A DNA stretch of 64,000 bases from Pleodorina starrii (Eukaryota; Chlorophyta; Chlorophyceae; Chlamydomonadales; Volvocaceae): positions 2,282,001 to 2,346,000 of the forward strand of contig BRXU01000006.1 in NCBI GenBank assembly GCA_030267565.1, read 5' to 3'. The notes beneath the pieces are model-generated. The model did no database searches. It had not been told where the DNA came from and saw nothing but the letters and a program-made list of their open reading frames with translations. The translations under genes and the position numbers were made by a program. Positions 33,601-42,223 of this stretch are shown here, piece by piece. Position 1 is the stretch's first letter. Every line of letters begins with the position of its first letter.

Positions 33601-34083
33601 GTGGCGCGCAGCGTCAGCAGTTTCCTGCGTTTCCGTACACGCCGCTACGACAGCGTCACCGCCGGGCCGCGGGGGCCGTTTGCCTCCGGAGGCGGAGGCG
33701 GCGGCGGAAGCGGCCCGGGACTGGGGCCGGCGCGCTACGCCAGCTTCGGCGGAGGCGTCTTTGGCGGCGACGGCGGCGGCGGCGGCAGCATCTCTGGCGG
33801 CGGCGGGATCTTTGTCGGGGGGGTCGACAGCGGCGATCAGATCGGCCGCGACGTCAGCGTCGGCGGCGGCGAGCGGGGCAGCGGCGGCGTCGGCGGCCGC
33901 GGTCTGGGGTTGCATTGGGGTGGCGGCTCCGTCAGGGGGGGTCGGACGTTGGGGGGCTGGGCTGCGGCGGCGCTGCGAGTCGCCAATCTGGGAGGGTATG
34001 GGGGAGGGGGCGGAAGAGGGGGAGGACGAGGCGGAGGCGGAGGAGGAGGACGAGGTGGGGACGGAGAGCGGTTTTCGCGTTGA
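10244..34083 (+). CDS. Four-domain voltage-gated cation (Ca2+-type) channel alpha subunit
   Basis: Predicted pore-forming subunit of the Cav/Nav superfamily with 24 membrane segments. The 28 exons keep phase throughout: 10244-10411, 10567-10782, 12940-13204, 13535-13894, 14413-14672, 15005-15366, 15943-16079, 16275-16576, 16997-17180, 17557-17696, 17899-18312, 18557-19495, 19711-25576, 25767-25891, 26123-26281, 26664-26911, 27115-27226, 27470-27640, 28005-28121, 28318-28427, 28777-28900, 29329-29460, 29732-29864, 30085-30326, 31023-31138, 31579-31657, 32188-32414, 32820-34083 (about 4,323 aa). Each domain has an Arg-rich S4 and a P-loop. The four filter residues are all Asp. The II-III linker is more than half the protein. 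I see no AID (beta-subunit) motif, EF hand or IQ motif. Channels of this family enter ciliary or plasma membrane in green algae, but which paralogue this is cannot be told. The start is uncertain: the frame stays open upstream to an AG at about 10213. Confidence 0.87.
12190..12284. repeat. 12-bp tandem repeat, about 8 copies
   Basis: The unit GCGGGGGTGAGG repeats almost perfectly within the second intron of the channel gene and degenerates into GGGCGGGGGAGGA at its 3' edge. Confidence 0.85.
12516..12690. repeat. 34-bp tandem repeat, about 5 copies
   Basis: The unit contains GGGCAGAGCAGAGAAGGCCA followed by GGGCAGGCTGGGCA and repeats nearly identically in the same intron. The last copy has diverged. 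Confidence 0.85.
12846..12900 (+). repeat. Dispersed repeat family 1, copy a (intronic)
   Basis: This is one of the longest copies. It carries GGGTCCGTTCGCCAACGCC, then the core TCTCCGCTGCGATATCTTC and a T-run ending in TTTTTACCCC. It sits 40 bases upstream of the acceptor of channel exon 3. A fragment of family 2 follows directly. Confidence 0.75.
15005..15366 (+). other. Channel I-II linker exon, extremely charged
   Basis: This exon follows domain I S6 in phase 0 and starts RPQKKK followed by eight Arg. Then come [15 protein letters not shown], an Asp/Gln/Glu stretch, and a second basic block ([20 protein letters not shown]). In animal Cav channels this linker binds the beta subunit through the AID motif, and no such motif is visible here. 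The exon ends at GCCGT/GTAAGC and leaves two bases that join correctly to domain II. Confidence 0.7.
15622..15712 (-). repeat. Dispersed repeat family 2, copy a (intronic)
   Basis: On the minus strand it reads TTTTGCAGACAGGAAGGAC, then TTCATACCGTTCACGGG and CTCCGGCCTATACGTGGAT followed by AACCCCC. It lies in the channel intron 15367-15942, in reverse orientation to the gene. It matches copies at 35135 and 50030. Confidence 0.7.
16623..16696 (-). repeat. Dispersed repeat family 1, copy b (intronic)
   Basis: This is the reverse-orientation copy of the 12846 element, including the core (plus strand GAAGATACCGCAGCGGAGA), GGCGTTGGCGAACGGACC and the extra outer segment CGGAACCCAGCAATAC. It lies in the channel intron 16577-16996. 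Confidence 0.75.
17334..17499. repeat. (CCCAAA)n microsatellite, about 27 copies
   Basis: A near-perfect hexanucleotide run fills the middle of the intron that interrupts the domain II pore loop (17181-17556). It is not the TTTTAGGG telomere unit of volvocine algae. Confidence 0.9.
17899..25576 (+). other. Channel II-III intracellular linker, about 2,406 residues
   Basis: Three exons (17899-18312, 18557-19495, 19711-25576) connect domain II S6 to domain III. The last is a single 5,866-base exon open for 1,955 codons. It starts [15 protein letters not shown] and includes a few ordered-looking segments such as [20 protein letters not shown] and [19 protein letters not shown]. Most of the rest is Gly, Ala, Pro, Ser and Gln homopolymer, with a Gln/His patch around 21490-21930. 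The sequence is probably disordered. Comparable linkers in animal channels are usually a few hundred residues. Confidence 0.75.
26566..26620 (+). repeat. Dispersed repeat family 1, copy c (intronic)
   Basis: It reads GGGTCCGCTCGCTAACGCC, then TCTCCTTCTCCGCTGCG and AAATTTTCTTTATACCCC, located 44 bases upstream of the acceptor of channel exon 16. Confidence 0.7.
27763..27800 (-). repeat. Dispersed repeat family 1, copy d (partial, intronic)
   Basis: The plus strand shows AAGATACCGCAGCGAAGGG and ACGGAGACGGCGG, the reverse complement of the family 1 core, inside the channel intron 27641-28004. Confidence 0.6.
28777..31657 (+). other. Channel domain IV (S1-S6 and pore)
   Basis: S1 is [16 protein letters not shown] and S2 is [21 protein letters not shown]3 is [19 protein letters not shown], and S4 is [21 protein letters not shown]5 is [20 protein letters not shown]. 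The pore is split by a 696-base G-rich intron (30327-31022) and reads [19 protein letters not shown], so the filter residue is again Asp. S6 is [20 protein letters not shown]. The S2/S3 exon junction at 29460 has a GC rather than GT donor unless ten extra codons are read through. Confidence 0.84.
30327..30712. repeat. (GGGGGT)n microsatellite, about 60 copies
   Basis: A G-rich run of nearly 390 bases starts directly at the donor of the channel intron 30327-31022, in the domain IV pore loop. It is almost perfectly periodic on the coding strand and is strongly predicted by composition to form G-quadruplexes. Confidence 0.9.
31665..32015. repeat. GT/GGGTGTG-rich microsatellite region
   Basis: Interleaved TGTGGG, GTGTGT and GGGGTGTG repeats fill most of the channel intron 31658-32187 on the coding strand. 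Confidence 0.75.
32188..34083 (+). other. Channel C-terminal tail
   Basis: After S6 the tail reads [17 protein letters not shown], then [20 protein letters not shown] and a short Glu/Met helix. It then becomes Gly-rich low complexity with Arg/Ser islands ([28 protein letters not shown]) up to TGA at 34081. No EF-hand loop or IQ motif is apparent, unlike animal Cav tails. The last exon has a (GGA/GGC) run near 32850-32915. Confidence 0.7.
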
Positions 34084-35134
34084 GGAGGGCCAGTGACTGG
34101 TGCCATTGCCCCCCGCCTGTGTATGAGTGTGTGTGTACGTGATTTTGTGCATGTGCGCGTGTGCATGTGTGTGCGTGTACGGAGCTCTGCAGGTGGGGAG
34201 GTGGTGCGCTTCACTTCCCCGGGGGAGGAGGAGGTGGGGCTGTTCCTCTGGTTACTGGTTTGGTTGCCTCGCCACCCGCCCATTCTCATCTACTGCGTCA
34301 ACGGCGCACGGCGTCAACCTTGCTGCCTCCTGCACGCACGCGTTGTACTCAGCGCCGTACCACCGTACGGCTGCCGTACCTTGACGTCCGCATCTCGGAC
34401 GTACATTGATGATCGGCTTTTGTGGGGCGTCAGCTGCGCCGGCGGGGAGGTGCATTTGGGGGGCTGTGGAGGGAGGTATGAGGGCGGTATGACTGTGGCC
34501 CCGTATAGGGGCGGATAGGGAGCGGGTGGGTGGGTTTGGGGTGGTACGTGTGGTTTGTGTCATGCGTCCTGCCAGGTCGTGTCGTGTTGTTTCATGTGTG
34601 TTGGCAAGCGCCCCGCGGCCTTCACCGCGGCTTGTCACCATCAACACATTGTTTCAGGTCAGTGATTTTGATGTTGGTGGTGACGGTGGTGGTGGTGGTG
34701 CTGCTGCTGCCAACCGCCGTCGCCGCGGCGGCGCGCCAGTTGCTGCTGCTACCGCATCAGCAAATAACGGTACCGTACAATATCGTGTGCAAACATACAC
34801 AAAAAGACGCGCGCACACGCGTATATGCTCAACGGACTTTGGGGGTGGGTGGGGGGCGGCGTCAGGCTAGTTTGTACGTCCGCCTTGCGCTGCATTGCTT
34901 TTGACCGGAACACTACGGTACCCCCCACATCCTTGTTTGCTTTTGTCGTAATACCCAGTGTCGTACTACTCCTTTAATGTGACACTTCTGCGAACTATAA
35001 TGCCACATTGTGGTATTGTATTGTATTGTGAGCTTTGCTGGTTGGTTGATTGGTCGGTTGGTTGGTTGGTCGATGTGAATGGTTGGTTGGTCGGCGTGCA
35101 CCCCCCCAACCGTGCAACGACCCCTGTTGCCCGC

Positions 35135-35230
35135 AAGTTTACTTTGCTGTTCCTTTGCAGACGGGAAGGATCATTCACTGCTACGTTACCGTGAACGGGC
35201 TCTGGCGGCCTATGCGTGGATTAACCCCCA
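35135..35230 (+). repeat. Dispersed repeat family 2, copy b
   Basis: It reads CTGTTCCTTTGCAGACGGG, AAGGATCATTCACTGC, then GTGAACGGGCTCTGGCGG and CCTATGCGTGGATTAACCCC. It is a diverged copy in intergenic DNA downstream of the channel gene. Confidence 0.65.
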
Positions 35231-36551
35231 GCGCGGATGACCAGCTGAAGGGAAGTGGAGTGAGGTGAGGTGGGGCAACGCCAGGTCGCAATTTCTTATT
35301 GCGGCCAGGGCCTTCATCGTGCGGCCAGGGTTCCGCTGTGTGTGTGTGCCTGTGTTGGTTGGGGTTGGTTAGGGTTCGGTTAGGGTTTGGATGCTCGATG
35401 GTTATTGACCCCCCGCAACACCGGTGGGGTGTGGGGGCTGGGGGTTTGGGGTTTCATCGGACGCTGGGGATGGCTGGATGGCTGCGTGGCGGTGTGCGGT
35501 CCCGCCTTGGCCACGGGACTCCAAGGATCCGATACGGTCTATACATGTATATTGTCTATGACCTGATGCGTTGAGGTGTGTTGGTGTGTTTGTGTGTGGG
35601 AGTGGTGGTGGTGGTGGTGGTGTGTCGGGGTGGTTCCCCTTGGGCGAGGATGGCTGAGCGGGTGGTTGCCTGGTACGGAAACGAACCAACCAAACGAACA
35701 AAATCAGCGAAGCTAAGTCAAGTCCAGTCAGCAGGCAGCATCAGGAGGCTCCTGGTGGGAATGCATCACATCATCCACCGCAGCAGCTCGTGTTGTGGCC
35801 GCACGCCGCCACAAGCTGAGGCGCCCCCTCCCCCACCCCCCTCCTTGCCTCCCTTCCTCCCCCCTCCGGCGGCGCAACAGCGACCGCCATCGCCTTCGCC
35901 AAACCCTCGCCATGCCCTCGACACACAACACGACACACCCACTCACACACACACAGCTCTCGGCACCCTGCCATCGCACTGGTAACTCTACGCTAGCAAG
36001 TATCTCGAAAGGACTGTCCTGAAGAAACTGTCCTGCAGTAAAAATGCTCACTCCTGCGGCCCGCCAGCGGTATCCGTACACACCTTCTCCATTACTCAAC
36101 CCCCCTGCTCCACCCGCTCTTGCGCTCTCTCCGCTGCCCGCGGTTGCCCTCCCTGGCCTGGCCTGCCGCGGGCTGCGCGCGGTCCATTCCCTCTCTGCTT
36201 GCTTTCAATTGTAGGTCCTGCCCTTAAATATACGGTAGTTGCACCAGTTCGAGGCATCCTGCGTCCTCCGGTACCAAGTCCCGCCCCAATGGGTATCGGG
36301 ACGGGCAATGCCCAACCCAGCGGTACATTTAGTAAACCCTGAAGGTACCAGCCACATGGTACGACAAGCCCCGCTTCCATCCTGCTGCGCCCGATTCAGC
36401 ATTCCTCGAGCTCCCCTGCCTTCCGGAACCCCCTCGCGCAGCGCAGCGCCCCTCCCCTGTCCCCTCTACACACACCGCCTCAAGAGCACGACACGACATC
36501 AACACGACATGACACAACACGACACGACAAGATACGCCGTATGCTGTTAAG

Positions 36552-36556
36552 TTACA
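36552..36556 (-). terminator. Poly(A) signal TGTAA of the coiled-coil gene
   Basis: TTACA on the plus strand, i.e. TGTAA on the coding strand, lies about 190 bases after the stop codon of the minus-strand gene. This is a normal distance for volvocine transcripts. Confidence 0.5.
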
Positions 36557-36665
36557 TGCCACACGCGGCATCCCCTGCGCGGCTGTCCACCCGATACCCT
36601 CCACACACAGCAGCCTCCATCGCTGCCTCTCCAGCGCCGCCGGCTCAGTCTCGGCCCCCTTCCCT

Positions 36666-36702
36666 CGTCTCCGTCTCCGCTGCGGAATCTTCCTTGTACC
36701 CC
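36666..36702 (+). repeat. Dispersed repeat family 1, copy e
   Basis: It has the core CCGTCTCCGCTGCGGAATC followed by TTCCTTGTACCCCC. It lies in the 3' UTR of the minus-strand gene, antisense to it. Confidence 0.65.
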
Positions 36703-36744
36703 CATCCCCTCCCCCGGCATCCCCCACTCCTCCCTCTTTTCCCC

Positions 36745-39700
36745 TCACAGCAGCCTCCTCTCCAGCTGCTCAAACGCAAACTCCAGCTCGTCCTCGCTGA
36801 CGTACTCGCCCCGCCGGTACCTCGTCACGATGCGGCGGCAGTACTCCAGGATCTGGGTGTCCTGCGCACGCAGCCGCTCGCGAGCCTCCGCGATGCTCTC
36901 CTCGGCGGACCGCCGCAACCGCTCGCGGGCCTGTTAAGGGCCGGGGGAGGGGGAGGGGTAAGGAAGACGGTAGCGCAGCGGAGGCACGTAGGCGACCGAG
37001 AACCCATTACTACTGTTAGGGGTGGGGTGGAGTGAGGTGGGATGATTGTTACAAGGGAAGCACACTAGGTCTGCGAGGATGATGTGTTGGTAGCCAGGTT
37101 GGGTGCGTATGCCCCCACGCTGTTGGGGCATACGCGGTTACGGCTGCAGCAACCAAACCAGCAAGCCAAATCTCGCCGTGTTCGCGAGTGCAGTCGGGTG
37201 CGGTGCAGTCGGGTGCAGTCTCGAACGCGGCCACCCAATCCAATCGGGCGAGAGAGCGTCTCTCCTCCTCCCCTTCCCACCCTTCCCAGCACATTCCCCA
37301 CGCACTGCCCTCTTGACCCCACCCACTCACGACCCACCCACCCACCTGCAAGATGCTCTCTGTTCGGTCCCCCGGTCCCTGCGGCCCCCGCTGCGCCAGT
37401 CGCTCCCGGGCCGCCGCAATGCTGTCCTCCGCGGACATCGCCGCCAGCCGACCCATGCGCTGAGCCTCAGCCTCCGCCTACAGGGACACGGGAAGGGGCC
37501 GGGGAGGGGAGGGGGTAAAGAGGGGAGGGGGGTAAAAAGAATGACGCCATGACGGCGTCATTCTCACCCACCCACCTGTCCGCATTCTCACCCACCCACC
37601 TGCCGCCTTCTCACAATCTCACCCACCCACACACCTGCCGCCTTCTCACAATCTCACCCACCCACACACCTGCCGCCTTCTCACAATCTCACCCACCCAC
37701 CCACCCACCCACCCACCTGCCGCACTCGCTGCCGCGCCTCCACCAGCGACCGCTCCCAGGGCATCTGGTAACCGCCCCCGCCGCCTCCACTGCCGTAACC
37801 CCCCGCTGCCGTAACCCCCCTGGAGCCGTAACCGCTGACCGGGCTCGGCGGCTCGGGCCAGCTGCTGCCGCTGCCGTAGACCGGCCTCTCGCTGCTGCTC
37901 GCCTGCTCCTGCCCCCAGCCCTGCTGCTGCTGCTGCTGCTGGTTGGGGTCCCCCAGCAGAGCGACCAGCTCGTTGTGCTTGTCGCCAATCAGCGCCGCGA
38001 GCTTGCCTGGATGCGGGGGAGGTGGGGTTGGAAGGGGAGGGTTTTGGGTAAGGGGGAGGGGGGAAGGAGCGCGGGGCAGGGACGTGAAGAAGGCAAGTCA
38101 AACAGAGGACGGCAAGGAAAGGAGAGGAGGGTGGAGGGGTAGGCAACGCCCGGCCGTCGTTTCCCCAAGCCAGGCAAACATATGCCGAGACACGGCAAGA
38201 CACAGTCCCTTGACCAACGCCCTCCTCTCTCTCCCCCCCTCGCCCCCGGCCCCCCGTCCATTCGGCCGCCGTCATTTTCCACACCCCCCATTTCCCCGTT
38301 CACAGACGGGTCAGGGGCCCAGACCCACCCGCGAGCGCAAAGTTGACTTGCGCCTTCGAGTTGCTCTTGTCTATGATCTCCCGCAGCGAGTTCTTCTCCT
38401 GCAACACCGTCTTCGCCCCCGCCTCGTCCCCGGTCCTGACCTTCTCAAGCGCAAGATCCTGAACAGGACATCAGCAGGACATGATTCAGCAGGACATCAT
38501 CATTCAGCAACAAGACAGCACCGCAGCCATCAGCACATCATCGCATCAAAAAGCACATCATCGCCCGCAGCCATGCCGAGGAAAGGGGGAGGAGAAGGAA
38601 GGAAAGGAGCTCGTAGGGCTAGGGACCAGGGAAAGTCCCGGCGGGCGCAGGGATGCACCGACCAACCGCGGAAGAGGACAAGACACGACAAGACACGGAC
38701 AGGACAGGACAGGACAGGACAGGGAGAGACGACCTCCCGTCTGACCACAGGTCCGGGGCACATCGAAACCGAAACCCGCATTCCCACCGCCAGGGCCCCC
38801 ATCAAGGTCCCGCCCCCGGGGCTCGGTGGTTTGGAGAGTGCGCCCGCCTGGCGCCTCGCACCTCCCTCCCTCCCCGTTACACAAAAACTCCCGAAACCGT
38901 CGCCTCCCTTCGGCCGCTGCTGCGGTTCATGCTGGTGTCTTTACCCTTCCCCCCTAACAAATCCCTTTCCCCCCCTTTCCCGCCGTCTCCTTCTCCGCTG
39001 CGAAATTCTCTTTATACCCCCCCCCCCTCCCCCCCCCCGAGCACCTCGAGCAGTTTGCTCATGTCGGTGAGGCGCACGCAGGTCTTGGCACACGACTCGG
39101 CTGCGGGGGCCACAGGAAGGGCAGGACACGTCCGTTTGGTCGCATGCTCCAAAGTCCAAACACAAAAGGGTGGCGAAAGGGTCCATATATGATGTGGGTC
39201 GGGGGAGGGTGGGCGGCGGGCCCCCCTGGAGGGATGACGCACAACGCAGGACGGCCAACGGTGAACCGTTGACATCACGCCTCCGTGCGCTTGCCTGCCC
39301 GGTCCCGATTGGGCCTGACACACCCTCACCAGTTCGGACTGCCTCGTCGCGTTCATCCTCCAGAGCCTTGAGCTCCTGGCGGAGGACATTCAGCTGAGCC
39401 TCGCGTTTCTGAGCTGTGGCACTCGGCCCGTAACCTTGCAGCGCAAGAGGTACAAAAGCAGGCAATTCACCTTTGTCATATGTTGACACAATTTCACATC
39501 GCCAATCTCATGGTTGCACAATAAAGTGTGGCAGGTGAAGGTAGGTCTACTAGCGAAAGGTTTGTTCTCGCCAATATTCACCTGCACTGCTCCTGCAGGA
39601 CGTGGTGTCTCCTCGTGAAGCATTAGATGAGGGGCAAGTCGCAGGGCGGGGCACTATGCGGCCACAAGGAGAATGGATTCCGACTTTGATTCCTGACGTT

Positions 39701-39762
39701 CTACGCAACGTAAACGTAAACTGAGCCCGGAGGTGGGCCAGATTTGCGTGGAGTAGGGACAT
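36745..39762 (-). CDS. Coiled-coil protein with organelle-type leader, function unknown
   Basis: Seven exons join in phase on the minus strand: 39762-39582, 39434-39330, 39100-39045, 38458-38329, 38006-37717, 37477-37346, 36930-36745 (359 aa). The first 50 or so residues (MSLLHANLAHLRAQ, then Arg/Thr/Ser/Pro-rich with few acidic residues) resemble a chloroplast or mitochondrial transit peptide. The body is helical and charged: EAQLNVLRQELKALEDERDE, LTDMSKLLEDLALEKVRTGD, LQEKNSLREIIDKSNSKAQ, LAALIGDKHNELVALLGD. A Gln-run plus Gly/Tyr/Ser-rich linker (exon 5) follows. Two related helical units come next (AEDSIAAARERLAQRG and AEESIAEARERLRAQD), then a tail ending EFAFEQLERRLL. I do not recognise the family. 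The helix register suggests oligomerisation; location in the plastid is inference from the leader. Confidence 0.78.
37538..37564. repeat. Perfect inverted repeat, 11-bp arms, 5-base loop
   Basis: AGAATGACGCC, a 5-base loop, then GGCGTCATTCT, inside the intron between exons 5 and 6 of the coiled-coil gene. It directly precedes the 35-bp tandem array. Confidence 0.8.
37565..37716 (-). repeat. 35-bp tandem repeats copying an exon 5' splice site
   Basis: Units contain CACCTGCCGCCTTCTCAC and AATCTCACCCACCCAC. On the coding (minus) strand each unit presents GGCGGCAG/GTGTGTGGG or GGTGGGTGGG, like the true end of exon 5 (GTGCGGCAG/GTGGGT at 37717). Donor-like junctions recur at about 37670, 37635, 37600 and 37576. 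Confidence 0.75.
38695..38732. repeat. (AGGAC)n-type short tandem repeat
   Basis: ACACGGACAGGACAGGACAGG-type units occur in the intron between exons 3 and 4 of the coiled-coil gene. They are preceded by related ACAAGACACG units. Confidence 0.7.
38982..39020 (+). repeat. Dispersed repeat family 1, copy f (intronic)
   Basis: It reads CCGTCTCCTTCTCCGCTGC and GAAATTCTCTTTATACCCC, nearly identical to the copy at 26566. It is antisense to the coiled-coil gene and abuts the donor of exon 3. Confidence 0.7.
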
Positions 39763-40688
39763 GACTAGCACCGTGGTATTGGCTTTAAACGGTAGGCCTG
39801 GGCTTCACCGCGAGTCTATCAGATTTTCTGGTTGAGTTTTCTCACTAAGGGGTGCAAACGCTATACTATATTAAAAATTGCATTCAAACGTGAGAAGATA
39901 CTACAAAATAAACACTAATGTGGGCCAAAAACAGTCGATGGTTCTGGAGCAGCGGTTCCGGAGCTGTAACTTGATCATGGCTTCTTCTCTGTTCAGACCA
40001 TCAAGGCGTGCGTGGCGTTGCCTCAGGGGCAGTTTCTCGCCCGTGGGTGACTGGCCGCCCGGGAGTGTGCGGGCGGCGAAGCAGACCTCAGCCGAGCTGT
40101 AGAGCTTCGCGAGGACACGTCTCCGCGACGTCCTCGTTCGCATATAAATGGGCGGGGTGGGGACCCAAACCGACCCTTCGCATAAACGTCTCGATAAAAA
40201 AAATTGGAACGTGTCGTTCGCATGGAAGTGTGTACCGTGGGTCACTCATCACTCGCATCACGCGGGCCGAGCACTCCGATGTTATCCGATTTTCATTTTT
40301 TGGATTGGACGCTAGGTGCAACCTGAAAGCCTGGTGACCGAGGTGCTCAAAACAAGGTGCTCAAAACAGGTCAACAACGCGCAGCGCTCCAAGGCGGCTC
40401 AGTAAGACGCCCAAAACTAGATTCTTGAAGGTCAGCGAAATATCCTCATCTCTTAGGACCTTTGCTCGCTCGAACGCCGGCTAGTTACATCACCCAGCTG
40501 CGGCGCGCGCGTGAGTTTACGCGCAGGACACGTCCAGACATCCTCCACTCCACGACACAGCACCTGAGCGCACACGACAGGACCGAGGACCGGTGACCCT
40601 CTTTTAGATTCCATTGAAAAGCGATATCCATCCGCTGCGAAAAGGCTCCTCATTCAACGATTCAAGCCGAGCGCAAGTCCCGCGCCAC
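39763..40688. other. Divergent intergenic region
   Basis: It lies between the divergent coiled-coil and acidic-protein genes, so it probably holds both promoters. It is the most AT-rich part of the middle of the window. No TATA box could be assigned with confidence, and no gene is supported. Confidence 0.4.
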
Positions 40689-40877
40689 ATGTCTGTCATC
40701 ACGGCGCCGCCCGCCGATAACTGCTGGCCGGACGAGGAGGATGAGGGAGAGTCGCTGCCCGGGGACGCTGGCGGCGGCCCGCCGCGGTCGAAAGGCCCCT
40801 TCTTCCTGCCCGCCGGGGCGCTGCCGCCGCGCCGCGCCCGAAGCGCAGGCGAGCCCGGAGGCGGCGCCGGCCGCGGA

Positions 40878-40914
<37 letters not shown>

Positions 40915-42223
40915 CCTACGACCTGCCTTCGCGCCTGGTGTTCGGGCCCCTCCGAGCGCCTTGTTCTGAGGATTTGGGGGTCGAGGGCTCAGGCTCCGAG
41001 GATGAGGGGGTCCTGATAGGTAGTGGTTTCGTGGCGGTCCCTTTGAGGCAGCCTGGCGGCGCGGCGCGAAAGGTCGGCCCGCCGCCGCCGCTGCCGCGGC
41101 TGGCGGCGGCGCTGGCGCCGGCTGGCGCGGCGGCGCCCGCGGCGGCGGAGCCTGGCCTAGGTTCCTTGGAGCCACTGGCGACAACGGCAGTGGTTTCGGA
41201 GCTCGGAGGTACGGCGCTGGCGCCAAAGCCCGAGGGCCCAGGTGCGGCAGCGAGTGAGACCCGGACGGCGCAGCTGCCTGTCGAGCGCCGCACGCGCACA
41301 CGTGGGGGCCCGGGCACGCGGATCGGCACGGGGGGGGGGTGTTACAGGTCGCCAAAAATCCGCGTCGAGTGGCCGCACGGTGCAGTACGCCTTGCCGTAA
41401 GGTTAGGTCGGGCGCCCTAGGCGCCATAGGGACGCCCGCCCGCGAGCCGTGCAGCTTTTCCGTTCCTGCGGGAGAGCCGTCAGAGGCCAGAGGTCCCGCA
41501 CCTGCACATGCCGCACGCTGACGACCTGTTCCAATGAACCCCCAAGGCAATGTGGGTCGCGCCCCCGGTGCGGTGATGCTGAGTGTGCAGATGGATTGCC
41601 CGGAAATGGGGCAGTTCAGGAGCGACGGCTCGACGCGTCGGCGCGGAGCCATCGCCGGCTGACCAACCCGCGGGTCACCCGACCCAGTGCCGACCGACCC
41701 ACATGGGTTTTCGGGGGGCAATTCCGCGATGAAGTGCTGCCAGCATGTCGGCCGCGCAAGCGCCTTCCCTGTCCCATACGCTATTGTCCCCGCAGGACCG
41801 GGAGGCGAGCCTGTCCACGACAGCTGCTGCCCGCCGTCGGCCGGCGCCGGCGACGACGACAGCACCGGCGACGACGGCGGCGGCGGAGACAGACGCAGCG
41901 CCGGCGGGATCCATGTCGTCACCTCCGCCGCCCACGGCGCGTGCCTGATCGTACGGCCACCAATGCCGCCTGCGGATGCCGTACAGCCGGTGTTGGACGA
42001 GCTGGTGGAGCTGGTGCACCAGCACCTCCTGGAGCCCGTCAGCCCGCCGTCGCCGCCGCCGTCGCCGCCGCCGTCACCGCCGCCGTCACCGATGCCGTCA
42101 CCGATGCCGCCAGAGGAGGAGGCGGACAGTGACGCCTCGGGCAGCGAGCCGCCGGGGGCGGAGGAGGTGGGGGCGGAGGTGCCGGAGGCACCGAGGGCCG
42201 TCGCACTTCGCGCCGGGGAGTAA
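40689..42223 (+). CDS. Acidic, proline-rich protein of unknown function
   Basis: Two exons, 40689-41241 and 41796-42223, join with one leftover base (donor CCCAG/GTGCGG, acceptor CCCCGCAG) and give 326 residues. The protein begins MSVITAPPADNCWPDEEDEG. It has an Asp run of eight (GDGDDDDDDDDAYDLP), a segment RLVFGPLRAPCSEDLG, then Ala/Pro-rich sequence. The second exon contains a DDDSTGDDGGGGDRR stretch, a conserved-looking helical segment (DAVQPVLDELVELVHQHLL), a [10 protein letters not shown] run and an acidic C-terminus. No known domain or signal peptide was recognised. An antisense frame of over 500 codons over the same bases is a compositional shadow. AATAAA occurs at 42333, but no TGTAA was seen. 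Confidence 0.55.

Larger units (their letters stand above)
34084..36744. other. Convergent intergenic region with UTRs
   Basis: It lies between the convergent channel and coiled-coil genes. It contains the channel 3' UTR (start Gly/Thr codons lost, GTGT-rich at 34115-34190), a family 2 copy (35135-35230), GGTTGGTTGG and GGTTAGGG runs near 35040-35100 and 35350-35390, ACGAC-type repeats (36487-36535) and a family 1 copy (36666-36702). No clear plus-strand TGTAA was found for the channel gene. I see no gene here. Confidence 0.45.

Noticed and set aside
37565..37716. CRISPR-like array (35-bp units)
   Set aside because: The units are directly adjacent without unique spacers and lie in an intron of a eukaryotic gene, so they are an ordinary tandem repeat.
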